DNA of 64,000 nt from the NCBI GenBank assembly GCA_011032825.1, contig JAADJZ010000003.1:1116001-1180000 (forward strand). Reading direction: 5' to 3'. The position numbers were made by a program, and so were the translations under genes. Position 1 is the stretch's first letter; each line of letters begins with the position of its first letter. The notes under the pieces are model-generated. The model did not search any database. It was not told the DNA's origin and saw only the letters and a program-made list of their open reading frames with translations. This document shows positions 1 to 10,462 of this stretch, piece after piece. Source of the stretch: Massariosphaeria phaeospora (taxonomy: Eukaryota; Ascomycota; Dothideomycetes; Pleosporales).

Positions 1-336
1 CAGCGCGATGCCATCGAGTAACAGTGCGGTACGAGGGTCGTAAAATTTGCGTTGGACCAGATGCAGAGGCGTCGTAAGAAGTAGAATGGGCACTAATGTG
101 AGAATAGATATGATGATGGTGGCAACCAGGGGTGGCTGAAGCTATGTGCTTGTTAGCAAGAGCCTAGAGTCAAATGCAAATCTTCATATCAACTAACGTA
201 CCGGGCCGCCACCTCTGATGGACAATGCGTATGCTGTGAGTGCCAGGGTGAGGATTGCGAACAGGAGTTGGAAAGCTCGCAAACCAAGGACCCATCGCGG
301 GATTGGAACCGCCCCGCCACGGGGCATGTAGACCAT
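1..336 (-). CDS. MARVEL-like membrane protein, 5' part only
   Basis: Two exons on the minus strand. The first (336 to 202) encodes a short N-terminus and a hydrophobic helix containing the stretch PRWVLGLRAFQLLFAILTL. An intron with a GTACGT donor, a CTAAC branch site and a TTCAG acceptor (201-136) follows. The second exon (135 to the window edge) continues in phase with a second hydrophobic helix and then an FYDPRTALLLDGIAL segment. A WVLGLRAFQ-type first helix and a second helix before a short loop resemble fungal MARVEL-domain proteins, four-helix membrane proteins of unknown precise role. The rest lies outside the window. Start choice is uncertain: ATG at 336 or at 327; the upstream in-frame ATG at 417 would add a non-hydrophobic leader. 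Confidence 0.55.
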
Positions 337-844
337 TGTGATGAACGAGTTAAAGTGAATAAGCGCTAGGATGAGACTGTGGTGAGTGTAGGTAGCCGGT
401 TTAGATGATTTTACCACCTGATATTCAAAAGTCAGACAAAGGACTGCAAGTTACCTGGCTTCCCGCGTGACTGTTTGCAGTCAGGAGCGACAACTGCGGA
501 ATGCACGCTGTCGCCCGTTTCGGCAGTGGACAAAGGTCGCATAGAAATACAATATTAGGTTTAGAGAACATTGAGTTTATGCAAACAATACTCCACACAT
601 AGATTCTGTGTGTGTTTGGTTCATTCTCAAACAGACTTGTGTAGTGCTACTAGAGCGCGACTACACTAATTGTTAAGTGAAACCTGACCACGGCCAAGTG
701 GTCCTCGACGAATAATCAGCCAATACTTAGAAATCATCAACGAGGTTCCCACAAGACAGCCACAGGGAGAGGCTTGCCGCAACGTTCACAAAGCTCAATC
801 TACACAACCCAACACTCTCCGCCAACTGAACTCCTCCCTGAACC
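337..844. other. Intergenic, no gene seen
   Basis: About 500 bases between the MARVEL-like gene and the coding-like stretch downstream. No open frame with protein-like composition, RNA gene or repeat was recognised. It presumably holds the promoter of the MARVEL-like gene. Confidence 0.5.
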
Positions 845-1794
845 CTAACCTCTCCTTGATTTTCTAATTACTGACCGACGCCTCCTCTTTCCCATGACCC
901 TTGTGTTAGGACACATTCTCTTCAGAAACGCCACGCTACTCTCCACTTCCGAATTCGTGATCTCATCAATGACCGCATTAACTACCTGAACCCCCAAACC
1001 ATATTTCTCGAAGCATAAATGACACATGCTACCCAAATCGCGCGCGGCTGTATAGGCCCAGCCATGTTGCTTTCCACCACTCGGGCTTGGGGTCACACTA
1101 CTGGGATTTGTCTCGAATTTGGTCCGGCTTAATGAGTGCACCGATTCTCGAGGCGTATACATCCACAATTGGGAATCCGCGTGCGAATGTGGCGATACCT
1201 GTTCCATGTAGAGTTTTAGACGTCCATGGGATTGGTGGATGTCTTTTCGTCGGATGGAGAAGAGGGGTAGTCAACATCACCATCCGCATAAGTAATGCCG
1301 TATGTCGTGAAGCTGGACGCGAGGGTGATCTCCTTAATGCCGGGTTCGAAGGTGATGTTGTACGAGCCCATGGTATTGATCCTGAAAGTTGCGCAGTCGG
1401 GGACTCGATCCGGCGGAGGGATGCCTCGACATGTTAGCATCCGACCTAGTTCAGACAGATTGTGCAATCTTAAAGTAGCATGAAAGACTATTGAAAGCTT
1501 AGGCTCCGTCCATGAGATCGGCTTTGAGGCTGTGTAGTTGGGGATGCGGATGGAAGAGGTACGACGTCGACGTTCAGTATTTTGCGACCATGCTCCAAAA
1601 GCTTTGCGATACATGACGGCCTGCGACATCAGAGCCACCAGTAAAGACATTTCCTTTCGCAGATGTGAGAGGTGGCCCCATATCAACTGACTATTAGTAG
1701 TAATGAAGAGTGATGCCAAGCTGTCAGTGAGTGTGGAAAAACCATGAGAAAACATATTGCATAGCAATATATAAGCTACTAGAGCTTTCCGCAC
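845..1794 (-). other. Unassigned coding-like stretch
   Basis: Minus-strand frames are open over most of this interval: 1794 to 1216 (about 192 codons) and then 1207 to 845 (about 120 codons) in another frame, with a third open frame overlapping at 1289-1098. Pieces such as SYNITFEPGIKEITL and GLGVQVVNAVIDEI look protein-like, but no domain is recognised. The change of frame near 1210 could be an intron or a frameshift in a decayed gene; I could not find a convincing splice pair. It may be a diverged hypothetical gene or a relic. Low certainty. Confidence 0.2.
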
Positions 1795-2017
1795 AAGCCG
1801 CTTACCCTTTTCAGAAGGCTAGATGAACCCAATTGACCGTTCGTCTTCGGTATTACCGCACTTCTATAGGCAGCACATGTCCAATAGGTGAAGATTCATC
1901 AGATAAAGCGCTGACAAATAGTACATTCGGCTGTATTATTCAGCCAGTCGAATCCGTAGTGTAGTGTGACACCGATTCTGGCGCCAGTTCTCTCAGCATA
2001 CTCGCCACCGGATGCCC

Positions 2018-2902
2018 TCAGTTGACCTGTGTGCCATAGCCCCTAATAGACTCAGCGAAAGCCCAGCTCTGGTTCTCCAACTTTTCATCCTCCTGCAACT
2101 CCACACCGTCTTTCGTGATAACGGCGATTGAATACTTATCCAGGCTCCGTGCATCCCTGTAAAAGAGGACCTTCATGCATTCTTTAACCAGCTTCACAGC
2201 TTCCTCCTTGTTGACCTTCGCCACCGAAGCCTCGTCAGGCAATGCTCTCCTCAGTATCGGCTGAGCCAAATGTGCTCCAAAGCCAGTGGCTAGCGTTGGT
2301 GATGAGAACGTGGTGCCCAACAGATCCGCACTCGCAAGGAAAGGCTTCGACTCTCCATCCAGTCCAGCAATCAAGAGATGATTCCACAACGGGTTGAAGT
2401 CGGACCGGCGCTTGTACATGACTTTGGACAGGTAGGTGTGGAGATTCTTGGCATGCAGAGAGTTCTCGGTACTCGAATAGTTTTCGCGGATGTCAAGGGA
2501 GTTGAGCAGACGGTCAAGGTACTGCATATCAGAGACGTCGCCGCCGAAGCCCACCACTACTTCATCGTTGAACTTGCGTAGACGTTTGACATCGGTGAAG
2601 CGGGCAAGGGATCCATAAGAGGCTGTTAAAGTCCGTTAGGAAGATACATCTAAATATGGTAGGAGCTATGTCTGTACCCAGGTTGTCTGCCGCAATAACA
2701 ACGCCATCCTTGAACTTCGCCGCGACTACGGAAGTTCCGGTCACGATCGGGCTTTGTGTATGCTGAATAGGGCCAACAGTCTGAAAGTGTGAGTGGTCGT
2801 AAGCGCCATAGACATCGTCCCTAGGCTATTGAGGTCAGTATGCTGTTGTTTCGATGCGATTGGTACACATACGCGGCCCCAAGCTTGTGGCAGATGGTTC
2901 AT
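2018..2902 (-). CDS. PRE4: 20S proteasome subunit beta-7 (Pre4/PSMB4 family)
   Basis: Subunit of the 20S proteasome core, acting in cytosol and nucleus; the beta-7 subunit is structural and has no N-terminal catalytic threonine. Three exons (2902-2873, 2825-2678, 2622-2018) join in frame to 260 codons, the usual size. Introns are 47 and 55 nt with GTATGT/AATAG and GTACAG/AACAG ends. Recognisable family stretches are [19 protein letters not shown] before the core fold, [38 protein letters not shown]-like [13 protein letters not shown], and [12 protein letters not shown]. The start at 2902 gives the short [10 protein letters not shown] exon known from fungal orthologues; an in-frame ATG at 2941 is less likely. 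It is divergent from the HCNGP gene, with PRE7 a little further on. Confidence 0.95.
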
Positions 2903-3146
2903 GGTGAGGCGATGTGGAGGAGAAGTAGTCAACAGAGGCAAAAATACTAGTTAGAATTGCCGGAGAGCTTGTTGTAGAGAGTGACGAGGTGAGGGCGTCA
3001 GGTTGTGGTGGGCGATGATCGACCAGGCAGCTTGAACGCGAGGTTGCCAAGACCGCCAAGCTTCAGTGGCCCAAGCTCCATACCTATATCCATCCCGAAG
3101 TCCCTCCCTGGCGCGATCGTGCTCCCAACTGACCGCATTCGCGAAC
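2903..3146. promoter_or_regulatory. Shared promoter region, PRE4 / HCNGP gene
   Basis: The start codons of the two divergent genes are 244 bp apart, so both promoters must lie here or inside the 5' ends. No specific regulatory motif was identified. Confidence 0.6.
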
Positions 3147-4042
3147 ATGCTGGGAATCAACTACGAGAGTAGCGACGAGGACGAAGTCGTCTTGGCCCCA
3201 AAGAAGCCTCAGGTGAGTGCGATAGATAGTTCACCAAGGGCTCGATAGCTACTAATATGGAGTTGTCGCATGTCTCTGTTCACAACGCGCCAGCGCCAGC
3301 GCTGACACCGACACCGACACCGACACACAAAGTCCCTTCTGTTTCCGCCGTGCAGAAGCAGTCCAGCTCTGTGGGCTCGGTAGATGAAACTCCGCAAGGT
3401 CCTGCAGTACCTCCGCCCGACCCTTCAAACCACGCCACTCCTGGCTCTCCATATACTTCCACTCGTTCGATGATCCGGAACCTCACCCTCCCTACTATCC
3501 CAAACTTCGACATTCCCGCCTCGCCGCCAGGTTCGCCCCCGCACCAAACTACACAGAAGTTTGCAAAATTCCTCGACCTAAAAAAGAACGGGCAGCATTT
3601 TCACCAGCGGCTAGAGAGCTCTCTAGGTCTGAGGGATCCAGGCCATCTCAGTAGGCTGATGGACTTTGCCGGAGTGAATGAGGATGAACAATACTGCTCA
3701 TCACTTCCCCAGGATCTTGCAGTACCGACCATTTTCCCATCGTGGGCATATGTTGAGGAATTGCACACCTCACAGAAGAAGATCGTCAAAGCGAGAGAGG
3801 GGCAGAGTTCTAAGACTCAAAGAGAAGCCATCGAGTTTGTGTCAGCGAAGCCCGGTGCCTCTGGAGGCACTGCGGCGAAGACCGCACGGCAAAGCGCCAC
3901 GGAAAGAGTCATGGGAGATCTGGACAAACAATCATCTCGGTCCAGCTCGTATGTCGCGGGAAAGCGAAAGGAACTTGAACGGAGAGGCGGAAGGAATGAT
4001 GAGTCTTCTAGGAACGGCTCCCAGAAGAAATCAAGGAGTTAG
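3147..4042 (+). CDS. HCNGP-family (SAP30BP-like) nuclear protein
   Basis: Predicted nuclear regulator of the HCNGP family, whose animal member binds SAP30 and is linked to transcription and splicing. Exon 1 (3147-3212) starts MLGINYESSDEDE, typical of the family N-terminus. Intron 1 is about 3213-3262 (GTGAGT donor, ACTAAT branch; the GAG acceptor is weak, so the exact junction is uncertain). Exon 2 gives 260 more codons. The family core lies at about residues 115-165: a KFLDLKKNGQHFHQRLES stretch followed by PGHLSRLMDFAGV and FPSWAYVEEL. A Pro/Ser/Thr-rich linker precedes it and a basic Ser/Arg-rich tail follows. Total about 281 aa. It sits between two proteasome genes. Confidence 0.8.
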
Positions 4043-4557
4043 AAGCGTCGGCGTTGAAGTTCAAGCGATGCGAAATCTATGACACAAGACTCAAGTTTTG
4101 TGACCAAAATAGTGGTGTTCATGGAATTAAATGAGGTTATTTGACTACAATGGCCGCCTGAGTGAAATAGACATACTTACGGGCCCGAAAAACCTATATA
4201 TTGGAAAACAAACCGAGTGTACAGTGTTCCTCCCAAAGTTCATCATTCGTTACTAGGGGTAGTAGACATCCTGGGTGATGATATTCCATGCAGCAAGCTG
4301 AATACTGCACGCCCAGGTGGAGTAACCTCGCGGTGAACCTTCCAAGGTGCGGTCGGAACCTTGGCACCTGCACCTGGGGCAAGGACCCAGTCACGTGCAA
4401 CCCGGAGCTTGGGCCATGCAGGGTCTTGGCGTAGGCATCTGAAGCTCCGCGTCAACCCCCAGACTCCAGAGCTCGCCCATCAGCAACCAACATCCCCACC
4501 TGCCACGTTCGAATTTACCTTCGTTCGCCCAGATACAACAGTCTCTAAACAACCGCA
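4043..4557. other. Intergenic between HCNGP gene and PRE7
   Basis: Holds the 3' end of the HCNGP transcript and the PRE7 promoter and leader. The reading frame open from 4361 is accidental upstream extension: the true PRE7 start is in another frame at 4558. Confidence 0.6.
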
Positions 4558-5401
4558 ATGGCTGCAGTCTTCTCCGGAGCACCACCACAGGGTGGCCCAG
4601 GCTATTCGTTCACGCAAACCCCCACAACAGCTCCATCAGGCGAACGACAGCATGGCTTCTATCCGTACGAGACTTGTAGAACTTGTACTCTCTGTATCAC
4701 TAATTCTCCGCAGCTATACCGATAACGGCGGCTCTACACTCGGCATCTCTGGCAAGGACTTCACCATTCTCGCTGGTGACACTCGTTCCACGAGCGGCTA
4801 CAACATCAACACACGGTACTCTCCGAAGCTCTTCAAAATTGGCGGAGAGGGACCCGACAACAAGGGCGCACGGATAGTACTGTCAGTTGTCGGTTTCGCC
4901 GCTGATGGCGATGCGCTGAAGGAGCGTCTGGACACGATCGTCAAGATGTACAAGTACCAGCACGGAAAGCCGATGACGGTGACAGCCTGCGCCCAGCGAC
5001 TGAGCCATATCCTCTACAACAAACGATTCTTCCCTTACTACGTACACGCTATTCTCGGCGGTCTCGATGAGGAGGGCAAGGGTGCATTATACTCGTACGA
5101 CCCGGTGGGCAGCTATGAGAGGGAGCAGTGCAGGGCAGCCGGTGCGGCAGCCTCACTCATCATGCCCTTTTTGGACAACCAGGTCAACTTCAAGAACCAG
5201 TACGAGCCTGGCAGCGGAACCGGACACGATCTACAAGCAAAGGTCGCGCAGCCGCTACCACGGGATCATGTTGAGGATCTAGTTAGGGATGCGTTCACGA
5301 GCGCGGTAGAAAGGCACATTGAGGTCGGTGATGGGCTACAAATGATGATCATTACGAGCGACGGCATAGCAGAATCTTTCACGCCGCTGAAGAAGGATTG
5401 A
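4558..5401 (+). CDS. PRE7: 20S proteasome subunit beta-6 (Pre7/PSMB1 family)
   Basis: Structural beta subunit of the 20S proteasome core. The start is ATG 4558 (MAAVFSGAPPQGGPGYSF), in a different frame from the long open frame that reads through the second exon. Exon 1 is 4558-4664; the 49-nt intron has a GTACGA donor, CACTAAT branch and CGCAG acceptor (4665-4713); exon 2 is 4714-5401. The join restores HGFYPYTDNGGSTLGISG, diagnostic of fungal beta-6. Further family blocks are DFTILAGDTRSTSGYNINTR, VGFAADGDAL, NKRFFPYYVHAILGGLDEEG and a C-terminal DGLQMMIITSDGI. Total 264 aa, normal length. It is separated from PRE4 only by the HCNGP gene. Confidence 0.95.
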
Positions 5402-6651
5402 GCGGATGTGGGCGGATAACAAGGTCAACAAGGATAAAGGCTTCGGAGTCACAGCGAAATGCCTCTGTATGCAAACTGGGTTACGCTATAGAGTCGTGAA
5501 ATCACCGACATAGGTTCAACATGTCATCTTATTGCGTTAAGGGACAAGGATAGCCTTGTGCTACTCCAATTCACGCTGGCACCCCGATCTTTGCAAAGAC
5601 CGCATCATGACCTCAAGATGTATGATCTGTGTCGTCATTCTTGCCATGAATACATCTAGCAGCTGACCCTTGCCCTACTATACTTCCTCGTGTGCTTTGT
5701 CTGACAGCAGCAAGGCTACAGGGCGTGAACAGCCCATGGTTGCAACCTCGTAGCTACTATATTAACAAACGCTTTTGGGGGCGCTTGTGGACTTGATCTT
5801 CACTACAAAGAATCGTACAAGAACGGAACGCAACTCCGTAACTCATGACAGAGGAGAAGAAACTTAGTAGCTCATGAGAACGAGTAACTTCCATTCATCA
5901 ATATCGACACCAGAGCGCTTCCATCTGCGCTCACCTCCTCATACCTTCCCCATTCTCCTTCTCCAGGCCTGGCAGCTTGGGCATACCCGGCAAATCCCCA
6001 TCCCAAATCCCCTTCATACTACGCGGGAACGGGAAATAGCTGCCCCAGATTTCCTTCATGCAGACGCCCAAGCCACACCTTGTTCAACATGCATTTGGGA
6101 CCAGGCGCCGCCGTAGGGTCTTCAGTTTGCAGGCTGTCTTGAGCATGGTAGTTAGTGCGATGTGGCTTGCGTCTTCGTCAAGCCACGAGTAGGTCAGTAT
6201 TGCGGGGAACGCCAGATTACCACCTGCAGTGTCTCGTGCAAAGACGCTATCGACGACCTTGGGTTGGACTGTGCGCGCATACCTGTTGTGCAATTGGACC
6301 AGAAGCCCGTTTGCTTGAGCAGACCTAGCGGGACACTAGCTGCTGCTTAGCAAGGCTTGATATCGCTAGCCTCGACTGTTTCGGCTAGACGCTCGGTGAT
6401 CAGCTGCGCCCTCCAGCGGCCGCGTCTGCGCAGACGTTGGGATGATGTTGGTGCACGCTGCAAGCACCGTCGTCCTGTGCTACGTGTCTCGCGCCCGGTA
6501 CTTCACCAGCGTCATCCTCGCAGTGAAGTACTACATTGACCTTATTGCTATCCATTATCCGCTGTCTGTTCCCGCCAGTTTGCGACCACTCGCGTCGCGC
6601 CCGCCCGCGCCCGCGCATCAGCTAGCCTTCGGAGCCCGCCGGACGCTCACA
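5402..6651. other. Gene-poor stretch with a possible relic
   Basis: No well-supported gene. On the minus strand around 6293-5930 there are short protein-like pieces, for example DTAGGNLAFPAILTYSWLDE and, in another frame, MKEIWGSYFPFPRSMKGIW before a stop near 5930. They could be the decayed 3' end of a gene, faintly like the C-terminal region of FAD-linked oxidoreductases, but the frames do not join cleanly. The last part (about 6440-6651) is the leader of the C2 gene. Confidence 0.25.
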
Positions 6652-8505
6652 ATGGTCGAGGAGAGGACGACCACGACCGCGACACACAATGCGCCGGTCA
6701 ACAACAGCACATCTGGGACGTCTGGGACGTCTGAGAAGACTGACGACTGCGCGCAAGAGCCACCACCGCCGCTAAAGCAGAAAACAAAGACCAATTCGAG
6801 TAAGAAGAGGGGCCCAGAGGGTGGCTTCGACGACACGCCCGTCCCACGAGCCCCGCCTGGCTACACTGTCAAATTCACCTTTCACCGGGCCTCCAATCTC
6901 CCACTCGCCGACATCCAGACCCTCTCCGCCGACCCGTTTATCGTTGCGGAGCTGACTACCGCCCTCCAACCTAGACACAAGGAAGACCCTCCGCTACAGC
7001 TGCGCACCCCAACCGTACGGCAGAACACCGATCCAGTGTGGAATACGGAGTGGGTAGTGGCGAACATTCCGGCGAGTGGGTTCAAGCTCAAATGTCGCAT
7101 ATACGACGAGGACCCCGCGGACCACGATGATCGACTGGGGAACGTCCACGTTCTTGCGGATTCGATAAGCGAGCAATGGCCGGGAATCAGGGACCAGTCG
7201 TACCCTATCAAGAAGCGCATGGGCAGCAAGAGAGCATATTTGCTACGTGCTTTTGCTGTCTGCTTCAACAAAGTGGAGCACATGACTGGAGCTTTGCGCG
7301 TGAGTGTAGAGGTACTCGGGCGCACGAAAGACGAGAACGGCGGGCGCACATACACGATCGGCCCACAGTTTTGGATCCGCCATTACTCGCCACTGTTAGG
7401 ACGTCTGCTGGGCCAGAAAGAACCGAGTCAGGGCGCGGTTTCGATGAGAACTGGCAAAGTCAAACCGGAGAGGTACAATTTTCAAGCCAATCAGATGCAG
7501 CTACGCGGCCCTGCTCCTGAAGCCATGTACCACCGCTATGTTGAGTTCAAACCTTTCGTGAAAGCCATGTTCACTGCGACAGGCGTTAGGGGCTATATTC
7601 TATCCAAGGTATTGCACAAACAACACGCCCGCGTCTACAATTACGACCAGAACACTGCATACGAGGTATTTCGCGAACCTTGCACTGAGTTCACCCAGAA
7701 ATTCCTGGAACTGGTTCACTACGACCATGGCGGACGTATTTATACATACGTCCTGACCTTAGATGCGCTCTTCCGCTTCACCGAGACCGGCAAGGAATTC
7801 GGCATCGACATGTTGTCGAAGCATACCATGCACAGTGATGTGGCTGCTTATGTGGCCTTTTCGGGCGAATTCTTCATTCGTCGGCTAAGATATCGGGACC
7901 GCGATGTCTCAGAGGAAGGCGGCGACAACAAAACGCATCCTCCAGACGACATTGATGACAGCCCAGCAGAAGAGGAACCAGAAATAGACCCTGGCTATTA
8001 CCAGTTGGTGATAGACAACGATTCGGGCACCTACCGGCCGAATGCGAGTCTTCTCCCTCAACTCAAATCCTTTTTTGAGCTGAATTTCCCCGGCCTGCAC
8101 GTGGTGACCATGGACAGCCAGGGCGATGCCGAAAAGATGGCATCCATGAAGAAGGAGCAGCGAGACCGCAAACATGCAGAGGGTGATCAGATCATCTACA
8201 CGCAACTTTCTAGGAGCAGTAGTATGAGTAGTAGCGATGTTGAGGAACTGGATCGCTTAGAGGAGGCTGGGGAAATGCCGGTGCGGCATCTGCGGCACCA
8301 AATTATAAGAGAGGCAGGGGCAAGAGCGGACGCGGCGAAACTACATATGAAAGAGTACAAGCCGGCTGGAAAGCACGAGGGCTGGAAAGCTGGAGGCCCT
8401 AAGAGCCACACGACGCATGGCGATTTGGCAGACGGGGACACCAAACAAATAGGCGTAGGAGAAGCTTCCGCGAGTAAGCTTAATGAGAAGGCGCACACAA
8501 GCTAA
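6652..8505 (+). CDS. C2-domain protein, fungal
   Basis: Single-exon gene of 617 aa starting at ATG 6652 (context CACAATGG); the frame is open 210 nt further upstream, but that part has no coding character. After a low-complexity Thr/Ser/Lys N-terminus, a C2 domain starts near residue 71 (YTVKFTFHRASNLPLAD, then SADPFIVAEL, TDPVWNTEWVV and KCRIYDEDPADHDDRLGNV), including the acidic loop residues expected for Ca2+/phospholipid binding. A conserved-looking central region (GPQFWIRHYSPLLGRLLG, FVKAMFTATGVRGYILSKVL) and a C-terminal acidic, charged tail follow. No transmembrane helix is evident. Likely a peripheral membrane or lipid-binding protein; the specific function is unknown. Confidence 0.8.
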   Translation: MVEERTTTTATHNAPVNNSTSGTSGTSEKTDDCAQEPPPPLKQKTKTNSSKKRGPEGGFDDTPVPRAPPGYTVKFTFHRASNLPLADIQTLSADPFIVAELTTALQPRHKEDPPLQLRTPTVRQNTDPVWNTEWVVANIPASGFKLKCRIYDEDPADHDDRLGNVHVLADSISEQWPGIRDQSYPIKKRMGSKRAYLLRAFAVCFNKVEHMTGALRVSVEVLGRTKDENGGRTYTIGPQFWIRHYSPLLGRLLGQKEPSQGAVSMRTGKVKPERYNFQANQMQLRGPAPEAMYHRYVEFKPFVKAMFTATGVRGYILSKVLHKQHARVYNYDQNTAYEVFREPCTEFTQKFLELVHYDHGGRIYTYVLTLDALFRFTETGKEFGIDMLSKHTMHSDVAAYVAFSGEFFIRRLRYRDRDVSEEGGDNKTHPPDDIDDSPAEEEPEIDPGYYQLVIDNDSGTYRPNASLLPQLKSFFELNFPGLHVVTMDSQGDAEKMASMKKEQRDRKHAEGDQIIYTQLSRSSSMSSSDVEELDRLEEAGEMPVRHLRHQIIREAGARADAAKLHMKEYKPAGKHEGWKAGGPKSHTTHGDLADGDTKQIGVGEASASKLNEKAHTS

Positions 8506-8741
8506 CCCACGAGGACCGTTTTCTTAATCCACTCTTCAGTTACACTTTACTAGGTTTGGATTGCCGTGTCCGTTGGATTTTCAACAGCTGGGACAGTGGT
8601 TAAACATCAGGAAACGTGCTCGACGATACCCGCCGCCATTCACATTTGGCACTTAGCATTTCATTAGTCTTTTGTAACGCAATGCACTTCATCATTACCT
8701 CTAGTTCATCTAATCTTAGTTCCAATACCGAGTCGAGTCAC

Positions 8742-9297
8742 TTAGTACTCCTGCATAATGCTCTCGTCTCCAACCCGCCCCGTGAAGACCACTGTGCGTT
8801 CCTTGATGCGCCAGATGCCACTGGCGCCCTGCACTCCCTCATAATCGCCGCCGTTCGCATCAAGAAGCACGAGCACGTCGATGTATTTCCCATAGGCACT
8901 CAGGACCTTGCCCGCATGCGGCCCCTGGCCTAGGTGCGCGCCGATGAAATGTGTTGTTGCATTCGCGGTCCTGCCGTCCCGACTAAATGTGATTATTTGA
9001 GTAGTAAGACTGTGGTGGGTCTTGATTGGGCCTAGCCTAGATGTCCGGGTCTTAGCGGTGTCGTCCACCTTCTACCATAACCTCCAGGGCTTGGAGATGA
9101 CGAGACACATACCGAGTTTGAATCGCAGCCTTGACCGCATCTACCCCTTTTAGAGCCGAGTTGAACGGATAGTCGGCGACGACCTCTGGCACGAAGACAT
9201 AGTTGAGTAAGGGGAAGAACTTGGTATCGAGGGCTTCGCAGTAGCGGGAGAGGACGTTCTGGATGGCGATGTGGTCGAGGGGGTTTACTGCCGCCAT
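8742..9297 (-). CDS. SnoaL-like (NTF2-fold) protein
   Basis: Two exons (9297-9113, 9036-8742) with a 76-nt intron (GTATGT donor, CGCTAAG branch, TCTAG acceptor) join in frame to 159 aa, the usual size of one SnoaL-like domain. The N-terminal block DHIAIQNVLSRYCEALDTK followed by FPLLNYVFVPEVVADY and the LKGVDAVKAAIQTR helix matches the SnoaL_4 pattern; the second exon supplies the beta-sheet half (TTHFIGAHLG, YGKYIDVLVL, GIWRIKERTVVFTG). Members include polyketide cyclases and dehydratases, but many fungal copies are of unknown role. The start at 9297 is chosen because the domain begins immediately after it. Confidence 0.75.
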
Positions 9298-10462
9298 TTC
9301 GATGGCGTGTTTCCTCGCGCGTAGATAGGTGAGGAAGTAGTATCTGGCGATATGGTATATTATCATGGTATTACAGTCATTTGTGTGGGCTGGTTGAGGT
9401 TCCAATGTTTGGATGGGGGGACCGCCGGATGGCATCGGAACCCCACGACGCGTGTTATCCCCGGGGTGCTCTCGGCTGACTGTTCGCTCGTATCCATGGA
9501 TGTTTAATCCTCGATGTCATTGAGACGAAATCAGTGGCTACGCACAAACAGCATCACTCGTCTTCTCAGCTTCACGTGCCACTGCTGGCCACGCCAGAAG
9601 CAGTAAGCTGTGGGAAAGCTTGTTTAATTGCCACCTCGGGCACTAGTGGGGCGCTGTCAAACGGCTGCAGTGACGGCTTCTTTGTTCAACGACATCGCTC
9701 CACAACCCGGACGATGCAGCGTTTCGGCCACGCCTGTCTACCCCACTTCGCCGTCGACGAGCGTAGTACATGGCCTACCTTGGCTCCTATAGCTGCGTCT
9801 CAATGCCCTCGCGTGCTACGGCTAGATGACTGAGGCGCTGCTTCACTCCCGATGCCTCACGGATTGGCGAACTTGATCGAAGTCTTGATGAAAGACAACA
9901 GATGCACATGGCCTGCATGGCGCAAATGGGATATCGGGACAAGGTCGTTGGAACACTATTCACGAAAGGGATACAGACGGGAGCCAAGGCAACGCTGGTT
10001 ACCTGTGTATGAGTTCTAACATCCCCAATATCCTCAAGGATGTGACCCGTGGACCGATATGCAGGTCGCTCTGCGAACTGCCGTCTGAAGATAGCTGAAG
10101 CTCAAGCTATGGGGCTCCGACTCTACTCTGTATACATATACAGATGGGCACACAGTTGGCCGTTTCAAGGTTTGCCCGTCCATGGCTGGTATAGTAGGCG
10201 TCCGGGCTGCTCAATCAACCTTGGAACATCGCCTGGGCACCTTCTCATGGCTTGGGTAGCCGCATACCCGCCTACCCGCCTAGGAGGAGCGTGTCGCGTG
10301 CGCGCTTTCTATGTCGGTGGATGAAATTTCGTCTTCACCGCCACACACCTGGGCACGTACCTAGGCACCTCCACCGTCGTGCTATCCCGCACCACCTTCA
10401 ACCCTCAGAAGGTTTCTCTACTCGCTAAGCCCATTACCAACACACACCACGCCCTCACCAAT
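9298..10462. other. Intergenic, no gene seen
   Basis: Over 1.1 kb with only short unconvincing open frames. The last ~150 bases, C- and T-rich, are probably the leader of the transporter gene. Confidence 0.5.

Noticed and set aside
4361..4557. N-terminal extension of PRE7 in the long open frame
   Set aside because: The true first exon is in another frame from ATG 4558 and gives the conserved N-terminus after splicing.
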